This document shows, one piece after another, positions 49,301-60,934 of a stretch of DNA of 64,000 nucleotides (the first letter of the stretch is position 1; every line of letters begins with the position of its first letter). Origin of the DNA: Anseranas semipalmata (lineage: Eukaryota; Chordata; Aves; Anseriformes; Anseranatidae); NCBI GenBank assembly GCA_013399115.1, contig VXAA01000906.1, positions 165,515 to 229,514 of the forward strand. The letters run 5' to 3'. Below the pieces are notes generated by a model. It was not told the origin of the DNA and made no database searches. It was given only the letters and a program-made list of their open reading frames with translations. The position numbers and the translations under genes were made by a program.

Positions 49301-51136
49301 ATATAGGTACCTTCATCCATAGGACAAATACATAGTCAGTATACTCCAAAACCACACTAAAGAAGAAAATGAGCAGCACCTATTAAGCCCCATTCTATGT
49401 GAGAAGTCACAGTAGGGATGACATTGTTGGTTACCATGTGCAGTGAGGGAATGATGCAGTGGTAAAATACTCAAGCTATTTCTAAACATACATAGATGCA
49501 ATGTTGTCAGAATTCATTCAGGGTGGGGCAAAGCCGTATCTGACCTTACCCTGGCAGAAGGTAGTGCATTAGGTATAGGGGACTTGATTGTTTTTGTGGC
49601 TTGCCTTAGTACTAGTACACGATTGGATAACCGTAGGTCTAATGTCTCTATTTGCTGCTTCAGAGTGGGTGGCTTAGATTTTGGTGGTGTCCATTACAAT
49701 AGGTGGAGCTTTGTGTCTAGAAGGGGTTGAAGGTGGGAAGAAAAATGCTAAATAGAATCAAAGGGGATATTCTTTTATTACGAACAAATCAACAAACTAA
49801 CCTGGCACCTGACCTCGGTAGCAGTTCACCGATTTGTCGAAGTAGGAAGTCCAGCAGGTTTCCCACAGGGAAGCAATCGGAGAAGAAAGGAGAGCAGGAT
49901 GGCAGAGGTGCGTGGTGGCCAGGCGAGCGCTTACGGTGCTGCTGGAGGGAGGCAGCGGAGCTGGAGGAAGGTTGCTGAGGCTCTTTCCCACCAGGGATTG
50001 CTCGTCGGTGGCTCCTGCTCAGGTGCCATCAGCACCAGGAAGGTGGGAGAGCTCACGCGGGGCGCGTGGTGGTGTTGAGGATGAAGCGCAAAAATGATGA
50101 ACTTGCAGTGAGCACGTGCAAAAAAGAGAGCCTGGCATAATTAAAGGCCTGATCTGACTGTCCTCCCAGGGAGAACTGGAAGAGCGTGACTTGCTTAGCC
50201 TAGCAATATTCAGAGGTGATATCATTGTTTCCTATAATTCTATCAGGAGAATAAATTTCTGGAGGAGAGGCTACTGTCAGCACAAATGCACGGCTGTAAG
50301 CTGTGAGCTGATTGCAGCTGGAAATCAGGGGACCTCCTTTGTGCTGTTCCCTGTCGGGATGTTGGGTGCATTACTCCCTCCTGCTGCTGATGGCTCTTTC
50401 CTAGATGCTATTAGTGGCCGGGCAGGAAGCACGAACCAGAAGTCTTCAGGGAGGACGAACGAATGGCAAATAACACAGAGTCAGGGATCAGGCTCACCGG
50501 GAAGAAAGTTGCTGTGTGGGTCTGAGCAAATCAAAGGAGAGAAGAGCTCTAGTAGCAATGTATCCAAGCTGGTGATTTTGTTTACTTGCACCGTTAGAAA
50601 TAAAAACGCTTTCCTCAATTAGGCATGCTTCAGATGGTCATGTCTGTTGCCTTTGGGGAACATATAAAAAATAAATCTGAATTTATCTGACGTGGGCCGA
50701 GCTTGAGCTTCCCATGTGCAGCTCCTCTAGATGCTTGAAGATCCTGCGTCTGAGAAACTAACTGCAGGGGCTACTATACACTTGCTGTTAACCCAGTAGC
50801 TATTAGGCTTCCTAGGGCAGGGGCAGGTGTCCCAAGCTTTTGCCTTGCATGACAATATCTGTTAGAGATTTTGAGGAAAAATGGCTTTAAACGTGTTTCA
50901 TAATGATGTTAGTTAGCAGGGGAAAACAGTTTACTGAAGAGACAAAGACAAGTTTGGCAATTTCCAATGTACCAATGTCACCTTGTGAGTAGCAAATGCT
51001 GAAAATCGTGAGTAGTTTTCATGTAATCAGGAAGTTTGCCTGACCCGGTGCTACATGGCAATGCAAAAATCATTCACTGGTGTCAAAGGAGGCACCTGAC
51101 ATGATGGGTCTTGCTCAGAAGCCTGACTGGGACTGA
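46346..51136. other. Non-coding stretch, nothing firm
   Basis: The minus-strand frame at 48952-49320 (122 codons) reads like a protein at first sight. A pyrimidine-rich acceptor-like sequence lies upstream on that strand, but an in-frame stop separates them and no family is recognisable. AT-rich patches at 47930-48110 and 48440-48800 are unremarkable. The G-rich 49880-50080 stretch holds chance frames. Confidence 0.5.
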
Positions 51137-51170
51137 GGGGTTTGATTCCCAGCTGTGTTCTGCAGAGCTA
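51137..51170 (+). repeat. Possible MIR/tRNA-SINE box B remnant
   Basis: ggggtttgattcccagctgt, followed by gttctgcagagctacttcc, resembles the MIR stretch gggttcgaatcccagctctgccacttac. Too short to be sure. Confidence 0.25.
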
Positions 51171-53639
51171 CTTCCAGAAGCAAAAAGCAGTTCCTAAGTC
51201 TGTTGGTAAGTTTAAATTCCTTACGCAGGCTTCTGCAACTTGAACGGGGATGGGGGGAAATACTCCACGTGTGATAAACCAAAGAAAATAGAAAATCACC
51301 AGGGGACTAGCAACTTGGTGGCAATCAGTGTCATCTAAGCAGAAGGCAGTTAGCTAAGAAGCCAGCTGTGGTCTTTGTTCTTGAATTGTATTTCCTCGTT
51401 AGGTATCAGCCTCTGCATGAGATTGACTTGCGTTGCTGTTTGTGAGCAAGGTTTCGACGGTACTGGGAAGGCGCTTGAAGGCATGATGTCAAGGGCTGTC
51501 TGAAAGATAACTGGGGCTAATTGGATCTAAAGCTAGGGATGAAATTTGCACCCCTAATGATTGCTGCCGTACTTCTTCATTCTTATATTTTTGGCTTATC
51601 TTCTTATTTAACACTGTCTTGCCTGGCTTCTAAAGTCTGGGGTTGCGTTGTTGATTTTCTGTTTTTTTTTGATCTCCTCCCACGAAGTTGGTTGCAGAGC
51701 TGTGCTAGGTTGGGTGCAGCCTCCAGGGCTGGATCTGCCGGAGCTGCCCAGGAAACAGGGCCGTGCAGCTGGGGTGAAGCCTCGCGCGGGCACTCAGGAG
51801 CAAGCCAGCAAGACAACTTGCTTTAAAAAGCTGCGGATGCTAAACCTGGGGTCAGTCCTTGAATCTCAGAAATTGAGGGACAAAACTTGCCAAAATGCCC
51901 TGAGGTATTTTTGAATGGCTCGCGAATGTAGGTATAGGTGTTTAATCCCAGAATCCATTTAAAAGGGCTTAAATCCATACGTATGTACAAATGATGAATT
52001 AAGTGGATCAATTTTGCCTTATGTGTATTCATCACCATACTGTTCATTAGCTGAACAAAGAAAATAGCTTCAAGATTTCAGATCAAGAGTCTATCAAGGC
52101 TTGGCAAGCTGTACAACTTATGCAGAAGCGTGGCCCCGTGGGACAGGAGTGCTCCGGGGTGACCTTGAAGGCGTGATTGTGCAGGACACAACGGGCAGGC
52201 GTGCCATGGCTGCGGGGCTGGGGGCAAGCGGAGGGGCTTGGCTTCCCTACCAGAACGGGGCGAGCAGGGCAGTTCCTCGGGGCTGGCCCCAGCGTGCAAG
52301 TGCCCTTACTGGAACAGAGTACCAACCTACAGGGAACTGGGGGAAATGCTAAATGTTGCTGCTGGCCCTAAAATATTTTGTTTTGGTTGTCTTTAAATAG
52401 TGACGATTGTGGAGCAAAACGTTATTGCAGTCGGGAAAGCAAACTACTCAAAAGCCTTTTCTCCAGTTGTTTTCAAGGGGCAAAAAGATTTCTGCCGAAA
52501 CCATATGCACATCAAAACACTTTGCAAATATGAAGCTTTGCTTGGTGAGGATGCGTATTTGGAGTTTAAATTCTAATTCTGCACAGATGCTCACAGCTTG
52601 CTGCAGGAAAATCAGGTGAGAATACATTGTTCGAATGTGTCCTGGTGAAGGAGCAGCATCCAGCTCGTCAGATCATGCCTGGCTCTTCCTTGTGTAGACT
52701 TAGAGCTGTAGAATGGCTGGTGGTGCTTGGAGAGGAACAGGGAACAGGAGATGCTTGCTCTGAGCGTCAGGTTTAGCAGAGTGTGCAAGTGGAATAATTG
52801 CATTACCCTCTAAATTTAGTAAAACTAAATTTCAGCCCCCTTCAGAACTGGCAAAGAAACTTGTCTAGCTTTCCTTGCAACATCGCCTTTCATTTCTGCT
52901 TCTGGTCTGGAGCGGAATACTGTAAATGGCTCTGCTGCTTGCTCTAGTACCATTTGATGTGGACTATACCAGAAGTCTGATGAGAAATTGTTTAGCTGGC
53001 ACGGTGGATTAGGAAAGAAAACGGATTGGCCTATTACTTATATTACAGTAGTAGCAGTGCCCACAGGATGGTTGAATTCAGTTCCTCGGGTATGCTCTAG
53101 TAACAGCAGAACTGCTGCCCTCTCTCCGGGTTGTGTAAGCTTGCTCAAGGGCAGCCTGGTGGGGAAACACAAGGAAAGGGATGAGAGGAAGGATTACTAT
53201 TCCTCTTGTTGATGGATAACAGCACCACAGGGCTACAGGGTACGATTAGCTTGCATCCTGACCAAGCTTAGTTCTCGCCCTGCTTTTAGATCTTTGTCTC
53301 CAACTTCGTACTGTATTTATCCAGATCTGGAATGTGGAAACCTTTTAACGATCAGTAGCTGAAAGAGGCCACGTAGCGGGAAAGGCTTCTTGTAACTGGA
53401 GCTTCTCTGATGCTACCAAGGATGAAGGACAGTGGAAACCCTTCCACAGTGCTCAGGCAATTTAACTTTATTAGGCAGAGTGAAGTTCACTGGGAAAAGT
53501 TTTCCTGGTATTTTCAAGCTTGCTTTTTGAACTAAAGCGTAGAAGTAGGTGTAGGCAACTGTAAAGAGTCTATCAAGCGGGCAGGAGACTTCTCCACAGA
53601 CCTGGTGGGTAAGGTCAGAAAAAGCAGCGGTTTTGTTAA
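51171..53639. other. Non-coding stretch, nothing recognised
   Basis: Overlapping frames at 51521-51914 and 52078-52371 lie in GC-rich sequence on both strands. No repeat family is seen. Confidence 0.55.
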
Positions 53640-54330
53640 TTGTTTCAATGAAGTGCTGCTACCAGGAGGCATTAAACTTTACCCATCAATATCTACACTC
53701 TATAGCCGCATTACAGCTCACCCCACGCTTCTCCATTTCATTGTGTAATTCATCCCACCATCATCGCAAGTCTGAACTATGCTTATAACCTCAGCTCCCA
53801 ATATGCTGAATTGGCGATAAAATCAAAGTGGGGGGAGAAATATTTTTTACAAAGAACAGACATTACTCCCTTTTGACAAGAGACAAATGTTTCATTCAAA
53901 TGCTGCATTTCGCATATTGGAAACAGTAATGAATTCTTGTGCACCTTTCTCCCTAGTTCACAATGTCAGCCCCAGGCATAGAGGCACCTCAGGCTTTTCT
54001 TACAAAATTAAATTTAATGTTACACCCTCCAGTGGAATGATGCATAAATCAAGTGTTTGATTTGCATGGACTCTACTGAACAGCCCCATTCTGTGCAAAT
54101 ATAAACCCAGTCTTGAATATTATGTCAGGGACAGGAACAAAGCAATCTAGGGTTTCCAATGAGAGTCTGGTACCGAGTGTAATTCAGGCTGGTATTATGT
54201 TGCTCTCATGTCAAGGCTGTTATTACAATTCTTAGCTTTTACCTCCTTTTTTTCATTTCAAAAGAAAATGTTTTTCCTGACCTTCTTGTATTTTGGCAAA
54301 CCAGTATGCACCAGTGCTATTTATACACTG
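53640..54330. promoter_or_regulatory. Strong candidate conserved non-coding element
   Basis: About 700 bases of unique sequence without a usable frame, rich in developmental motifs: gtttgttaattgtttcaatg, catttcattgtgtaattcatc, ttacaaagaacagac (SOX-like), gtaatgaattc, atgcataaat (54040-54049) and a perfect octamer atttgcat (54060-54067), then gctgttattacaattc. It lies about 500 bases downstream of the minus-strand terminal exon, so it could be 3' UTR sequence, a downstream enhancer, or an unrelated element sharing the locus. Conservation is inferred from texture. Confidence 0.5.
54060..54067 (+). promoter_or_regulatory. Octamer (POU) motif
   Basis: Exact atttgcat, with a second POU-like atgcataaat 20 bases upstream. 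Exact octamers are short and occur by chance, but the pairing inside an enhancer-like block raises interest. Confidence 0.35.
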
Positions 54331-54835
54331 TTGTCTGCGAGGAGCTGAGATGGAATTGTTGGAGGCTTTTTGTTTTTACTTTTCTCCTAGATAAGCAGTG
54401 AGGGTAGCAGGATCTAGGGCTTGTAAAACAAGGCAAAGCAAAGATGATCATGGAATAAAAATGCAAATGGAAAGAACAAGATTAGGTGGCTTTGTACCCT
54501 ATTGGAAAAGAGGCCGCCTTCCATGTGAGTGTTCGGAGCGTGGGCCGGGTCAGCAAAGTTAAGTGACTCGAAGGCAACAGATGTATTCAGCTTCAACATG
54601 CAAATGCATTCGCATTCAGCACAGTACAAATCCGTCTGCTGGACTTGCTCGTGCAGCAAGGCCGTTGGGTACCACACAGCCATTATTTGGTACAGATGTA
54701 TGTTCGTAATTGCTTCTTAGTGGTGATTATTGTTTTACTCCAGTGAGCTGTAAATACTGCTCCTCACAAACTTTGCTGAAATGCAGATTACCTTGTGAGG
54801 CTAATGTCTGAGATGCTGAGTTTCTGTCTACCTAG

Positions 54836-55083
54836 TTAAGTTTTTCTGTAGTACTTGTGCATTGGCTGTATTGGGATGGGGCTTCTCTGTGCACGTAAAT
54901 ACGTCAGGTTCTCATGCATCCTCCTCTTTGCTGCTTCAGTTAAGTCTAGGAACTCGTCCCTTTTTCTCAGTAGATGCTGCATAGTGGCACCATACAGGAA
55001 TTCATTGTATCTGTGTGTTGGCAAGGATCTGCCTCCGAGACCTGCCGGTCTCAAGGTTACACTACAGAGCATGTAAGCAATAG
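54836..55083 (-). CDS. Probable terminal coding exon of an unrecognised protein
   Basis: On the minus strand a frame of 82 codons ends in TAA at 54836-54838. Its 5' edge follows a convincing splice acceptor: a branch-point-like aaactaatt, a pyrimidine-rich run and ttaacag, placing the exon start at 55083. A second acceptor, ctctgtag, would start it at 55061. The product looks like ordinary protein: a Gly/Arg-rich lead (LRPAGLGGRSLP, residues 11-22), then a long charged, probably helical stretch at about 25-65 (RYNEFLYG, LLRKRDEFLDLTEAAKRR), and a basic tail PIQPMHKYYRKT. Residues are numbered from the exon. The short, basic, helical C-terminus recalls small ciliary or sperm proteins in style, but I recognise no family and assign no function. 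With the first acceptor the exon begins after one base of a codon, so an upstream minus-strand exon is required; none is identified with confidence up to 64000. No AATAAA is seen close downstream. If the exon is false, this is a chance frame. Confidence 0.55.
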
Positions 55084-55117
55084 CTGTTAAGATCAAAAGA
55101 AAATCTACAATTAGTTT
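55084..55117 (-). other. Splice acceptor and branch-point-like region of the minus-strand exon
   Basis: Read on the minus strand, actaat lies about 27 bases before the acceptor AG, followed by attttcttttgatcttaacag. The spacing and pyrimidine content fit a standard U2-type 3' splice site. Confidence 0.5.
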
Positions 55118-57009
55118 GCTGATCAATAGATCAGCAATCTAATATTATCAATCTTGATTGCAATTGAATGATGTCCTCTCCTCCAAACTGGATTTTAGAG
55201 TAAGTGGTGTGTGTAATAATTTAGTAAACCAGCTTTCATTTAGTTTCAGAAATGAGGCTTCCTTGCATTTACTCAGACTTATGCAATAACCTTACCTTGG
55301 ACAAAAAAACTGTCCTGACTTTAAAACATAATACTGGATGTCTAATATGGTTTTTTATTTTTAGCAGTAGCCATACAGTTCTCAGCAGCTTATTCTATAG
55401 TTTAATTTTGCCATTTGTTTCCCAACAAGCAGAGCGCAGTTTTCTTTGATCAATCATTAATTATCAGGAAATCAAACCTCCACTTTTTCTAACTTCCTTT
55501 TCTTGAAGGACGTCATCTGCTTCTCAGCAACGACCTGGAACTGGCTGGGGGTATGGCAGTCAATGGCAGTGCTGGCGGCAGTGACGTGAAGTGATGGAGC
55601 TCAAGACCTGCCGGGGGGTGATGCAGGCTAACAGCAGGGTAAGCCCCCGCTGCGGGAGAGGAAGCTTTGGCTTTCCAGGAATCTGCTCGGGCTGTTCACT
55701 GGACATGGACACGTTTCTGGGAGGGACGGCAGAGGATGTGGCTCTGGGCGCTGAGGGAGCTGGTTGATGTCTCCGCACTTAGTGTGGGTAATGTTTGAAC
55801 AGCGATGGTGATTGAGGGAGGCCTCTGTTGGTGAAAGGATAATGTCCATTTTCAAGGAGGAAAAATAAAGGACTAGGGACAAGCTAACTACAGCTCTGGC
55901 GGCTCTACGTTGGGTCAGAAATGGCCTTTCCATGCGTCCCATGAATTAAATGTCCTTCTGACTGCTACAAAACACTTTCTGCTCTTAGCAGAGCTTGCAC
56001 TATTGACCTTTGTGAAGCTGCTTTAGTACTTGATATCTAATCTCGGGACTCTGTACACCTTAGCTATGGGTGGTAGGGTGCAAGGACATTTGTTAATGGC
56101 TAATGGCAACAGGGAAGTGAAATGATGTACCTGCCCTGGACCAGCCAAGATGGGGTCTGGATGCTAAGCTCTGTGCCCACGATTGGCTCTGGAAACCTTG
56201 GGCGCTCGAACTCCTCCTGTCCTTAAGTATCCCATATGATACGTCCCTTATACTCCGAATCACCTTTCCTTCATCGTTCTGGTGCTAAATCTTTACCTAC
56301 ATTGTTCAAGCTTTTAATCTGCTGATATCAGCTTGTTCTTCATAGGATGCTTCACAAGAACAAATAGCCAGTTTGTTTATAGCGTATAGATCTTGCCTTT
56401 TGATCTGAAAATTGAGCACTGGATAAAGCACACTGTATGAGGGTCTATGCCTGCTTGAAAGCAGAAACACAAGTAACACCTCGTGTTGAGGAGAAGCATA
56501 GTACTGGATTTCACTAGGGGGCCTGAAATGTATTACTAATTATGACTGATGAGGTCCCTTGCAGAGATGCAGAGGTCTGCTGGAGAAAGGGACATAAACT
56601 CACCAGTAAAAAAAAGAGTATTTATGGCTGGCTTGGTGTTTTGAACTCTGCTTGGGTCCAAAGTGCATTTAGAGTGCCATTGAGAAGTATAGGATCAGAT
56701 GCTGAGCATCCTTGAGCATACCTGCTTTACCTGCTTAAACAATATTTACTTCTATGGTACCATGCACAGGACATTTCTGCGCATCGTCACCCTCACCATA
56801 CAACTGGGACTGACTTCATGGTCTGCTTCCTTTGAAGTAACGACTAGCTGAGCTATGGGTACATAAAATGCATTTGATGAAGCATAAAAATAATTTTACT
56901 AGCCTTAGTTGAATAAGAAGAAATAAAATCCACCCCAGAGTATGTTGCGTACCTAGCATTATAAAATGAGAACTGTGTTTTGCATCAGGCTTTTCAACTT
57001 TATAATGCA
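55118..57009. other. Presumed intron or intergenic sequence, nothing recognised
   Basis: If the exon at 54836-55083 is real, this is its upstream intron. Minus-strand frames at 55560-55942 and 56816-57058 lack good paired splice sites. No repeats seen. Confidence 0.5.
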
Positions 57010-57560
57010 CCAAAGAGTAGATCTTCAAATCAATTGAAGCTTTTACCTTAATTTTCACAGTTTGTACAATGGATAATACTATTTGTGGAAAAATAGTCTG
57101 TCAATTTGTACTAAAATGAGTATTTGAACATCTTTTACTTTCTACCTGTCATATGTGCCTTTGAGGTAGACTTGGAGCATCTTGGAAATGACCTGCCAAA
57201 TTTTTCGAGGGCTCTCGCAGAGAATGTGGGTTAGCAGAGTTGGTTCTAAGCATGGCTCGGGCTTTTGCTGCCAATAAAACTTCATTGCTCTACCACTGGG
57301 AATGATGCATAATTTGGAAACTGTGTGCGTTTGCAGTCAGTCCATTGTCCTGATACAGCATATGTTCATCCTGATTTAACCCTTTTCCCATAAATGTCAC
57401 TGCTGGCCATTGTGAGGCACAGGTTTAGATGAACATCTGGTCTAATTGGGTATGGCCATGCTTTAATGAAAAACCTTATAGTAGTTGTTTGGCTGCCCTT
57501 TAAAATTATGCAGTCATCTTGAAAGAGTTACCTTAAAGTGTGGTTCTCTATTTTACAGAA
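57010..57560. promoter_or_regulatory. Candidate conserved non-coding element
   Basis: Unique block with cttaattttcacag, gtacaatggataatac (SOX-like acaatgg), ccaataaaacttcattg, gatgcataatttgg, ccataaatgtcac and gctttaatgaaaaacc. No repeat and no long frame. Confidence 0.4.
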
Positions 57561-60500
57561 AGTATTATTGGCAAACATCCAGAGGTTTATGGTGAACAGA
57601 GCGTCTTAGAAGTAAATAAAAGTTTAGTCGCTTCAGGATAGTTCAGATGTATCATCTGGTTCGTAACTGGGATACCTGCACACACCTGGCTCTTCAGTGT
57701 GCTTTCAGAGATCCCTGCAGCAACAACCCCTTCTGCAGTCTTGTGTCCGAGGAGCGCCGCGCAAACTTTAACTTGTGTGGATGACGTGGCTGAGATGGCT
57801 GTGCGTGTAAAGCCACCCAAATGGTCAGTTCTGAAATTCAACCTTATCGAACATGTTGAAGGTGTTATGGAGGCAGGCCATGTCTGTGCACTTCCAGGCT
57901 CCTTTTCTTAGCTCACCTCTCTTTTCTGCCTTTTTTTGTTACCGTTTTAAAAGGTAAGAGTTCAGCATCTGGGCTTTGACAGGAGCACCCTTTGGCCAGA
58001 GCCCACGCAACAACCTTTCCTCTGCCAGAGTGAAGGTTTCGGCTCAGAGGAAAAGGAAGCTTGATGTAGGATCTTGTAATGCACTTGGAGATCGGCACCG
58101 TGTCAGATTTCTGTTTGTCATCATCGTGGTTAAGGGAGGATGTGAGTGGTGACCCTTGTCTTGATTGAATATGTAATAAATAATGCCGATGGTGGGAACG
58201 TATTTTAATCAAGGTATGGGAAAATTGCAGCTTAAAAAGGTAACGTAGAAAAAACCCTCCATTTTTATCCACTACCCGCTAATGTAATATCATAAAGTAG
58301 CAAAGGCTCTTGCTCTTAATACAAATGGGGAGAATTCAATTTACTTCAAAGAACAACCTTAATAACATCCTTGGAAGGCCTGACTTGCTTTTGAATTTTC
58401 TGGTATGAAAGACGATATAGTTTAGGGATGTCATCTCTAATAAGTTGGCTCTAAGCTGGGAACCTTGAGAAAAGAAAACATCCCCACGTGGGCACCCCAG
58501 CCCCCCGAGCTTCAGCATGCAGCATCTAATCGATGCGTGCAAAGGCACGTGCCGGTGCAGCTGGTTGACCTGCATCCCTTGTAGCCAAATTTCTTGTTGC
58601 GGACACAGCGTTGTCCTTCCAGCTTTTTTGAGTCTTTTTGGTTTTTAGCATGTTGAACTGAAGACTCTGTTTTCTAGAGCTGAGAAAGAACGTGGCTTGG
58701 GCTAAGTAATCATTTTTGCCTCAGCATTTGTCTTATTAAATCCTTGTGGCAAACAACTGCAAGGCTATTCAGTGAAAGAAGCACAAAATATACCTCCCCA
58801 GCTAGCTCCACGCCTTTAGATTCATTCACGAAGACTAACGAATCGGGGACGAATGAGGCGGTAAAATCCAAATGTGGATATTTGCTGTCCTTGCTAATGG
58901 GAGAAAAATATAGTATACCATTGGCCTAACGGCTACAGCTGTGATTCCTTTGTAACTTGGAGTGCATTAAAAAAGCTTCAGTCAGCAAGATAAGTTAATT
59001 TTTTATGACCTTTATAAACTGTTTTAGCCTGGAACTCGGTAGCGTCTCTTTAAGATTAAATGTTTAAATCCTTTTAGTTCAGGACTGCTAAGCATCTGGA
59101 GGTCTCCCTTGCTTCAGAAGAAACCTCCAACGTTTATCAAGAGATTCTGTTTGCGACAATCATTGTCCAAGTAACGCGTAGCTGGCATGGCACTCTGAGG
59201 TGTTCAGTGGTTCTTGTCTCTGCAGCGCTAACCTCGTCCGAGCGCTGCTGTCTCCTCATGTAGGAGCTCCCGAGGTGTGCATCGCCACTGCTGGCTGTTC
59301 CCCGTGTTTGCATACTGGTGGAGGAGCAAACTGAATCGTCACCCTCCTCATTAATTTGACCTGCCACTGCTGTTCCCTGGGCCAAAGAGTTTTAAGAAAA
59401 GGATCCTGTATGAGGGTGAAATGGGGCTGCTTTGAGAAGTTACACCGGAACCTAAATTGTTGTAGTGATCACATAAAATTGGTGGGAGCGTGGCTAAAAC
59501 GTCAGGCAGATGACTTAGCTGTCAGCAGCTCGGCCCTGATCTGGTGCCTTAATTTCAGCGTGGCTTTATGCGTGTTCTGTGTATCCTTCATTGTATTAAA
59601 GGATGGATTATGTCTCTGAGATCAATACCCCCAGAACAGACTGCTGCATTTCAGTGCAGCTGGTCTCCTGTGTAAGCAAAGCGGCTCGCTCCTTGGTATG
59701 TGGGCTGGGTAGTTTGTAAATTAAACTACTGCCATTATTTCACTACTGAGTGCTCAAAAGGACAGGAGCAAAACCACAGCAGTGGAAGACTGGGCGGACT
59801 AGGTACTACATGCTATGTGCTTCCCCTGCTTAGGGGATAAGTTCAGCCAAAGATTCACTGTCCAGAGCTGGATGCCTACATTGTAATCCCCTGAGTACTT
59901 TTCCGGGTCCAACAGAAGGAGTTTTCTAACTTGAAATAGTATCTTTAATCAATGAACGGTTATAAGTGGGCAAAATCACAGCAATGGGAGAAATGTGCTG
60001 TTTCCTTTTCCGGTCAGAATCTGGGTAGGGATGCGTATTTTAGTCATATGTTTTCTTCGAACTACATCAGACTAATGAAAGATATTATTCTACATCCAAG
60101 CGTTCTCTTGCCCAATTCTCCATGCTGTCCATTGAAGCAGGCCAGCCCAAACAGAAGTGTTTCTGTTTTTGCTGTGTCGAGGTAGATGAGATGAATTCCA
60201 CTTGTTCTTGATGGTGACTAAAGCGATGAGCAGCTATCCTGGAGTGCGTTTGATTGGATCAGGCGTGAATAGTACACGTTTTTTCTTCTATTTAGCTGTA
60301 TCACCTTGTTGGTTTATAAGGTGGATATTTTGCTATCAGTTGTTATACAGGAGGGAAATAATGTCTGTGTTAATCATCTGACGACTTTCAAGTAATTTAA
60401 TTTCTTTATTTGGTACTCTGAGATTGCTGCTTTTTGTTGTTTTGAAGGATGTAAATAGGAACCTGTGGTTGCTATTCAATTCATTCATTGGCAATTTATA

Positions 60501-60787
60501 ACTTAATATCCTCATTTGATGATGCACCAAATTGAAAAACCTACTTCAGAGTCTGAATATAGAAAACAACTCCAAGGCTCTGCACAGCACTAGCAACAAA
60601 TGAGTGTGAATGTTTTTGTGGAAATATGGTTTTCTGGGGAAGTTTCTTTAGCTTTTAATTAACATACAAAAAGTATCTCTGAATATGATTGATTTAACCA
60701 GGCATGACTGCTGCTTAGAGTTTCTGGGGGGGTTCTTTAGAAAGCTGAAGACCAAGAAGAAGTGTACGGCTGCCTGATTTTCTGCAG
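57561..60787. other. Non-coding stretch, nothing firm
   Basis: Opposed frames at 57587-57911 both look superficially protein-like, which argues for chance. The region 58880-59030 (gataagttaattttttatg) and 60400-60560 (cattcattggcaattt, cataacttaatatcc-like strings) are AT-rich and might be weak regulatory blocks. Confidence 0.45.
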
Positions 60788-60934
60788 AAAACAGTACTTT
60801 GTGCACGCTGCTGAACAATACAAAATGTGTTATTGATCATATACATGATTGGATGGAGGTTAGTGAAGGGGATACCCTCTGTAAATTTCCTTTGATCCTG
60901 CTAAATGTTGTTACCAGTGTGCTACAGGAAATAA
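60788..60934 (+). other. Exon-like segment (pseudo-exon candidate)
   Basis: A good acceptor (gattttctgcag) precedes an open frame, and a near-perfect donor (gtgagt) follows 147 bases later, a multiple of three. The frame reads LNNTKCVIDHIHDWMEVSEG and onward without stops, and stays open to 61065 if unspliced. I recognise no protein. Such decoy exons are common in long introns; without transcript evidence it stays a candidate. Confidence 0.25.

Noticed and set aside
48952..49320. Protein-looking 122-codon minus-strand frame
   Set aside because: The good acceptor-like sequence upstream is separated from the frame by an in-frame stop, frames of this length are expected several times by chance in 64 kb, and no family is recognisable.
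57587..57911. Protein-like frames on both strands
   Set aside because: Two opposed frames both looking plausible argues that neither is real; splice signals are mediocre.
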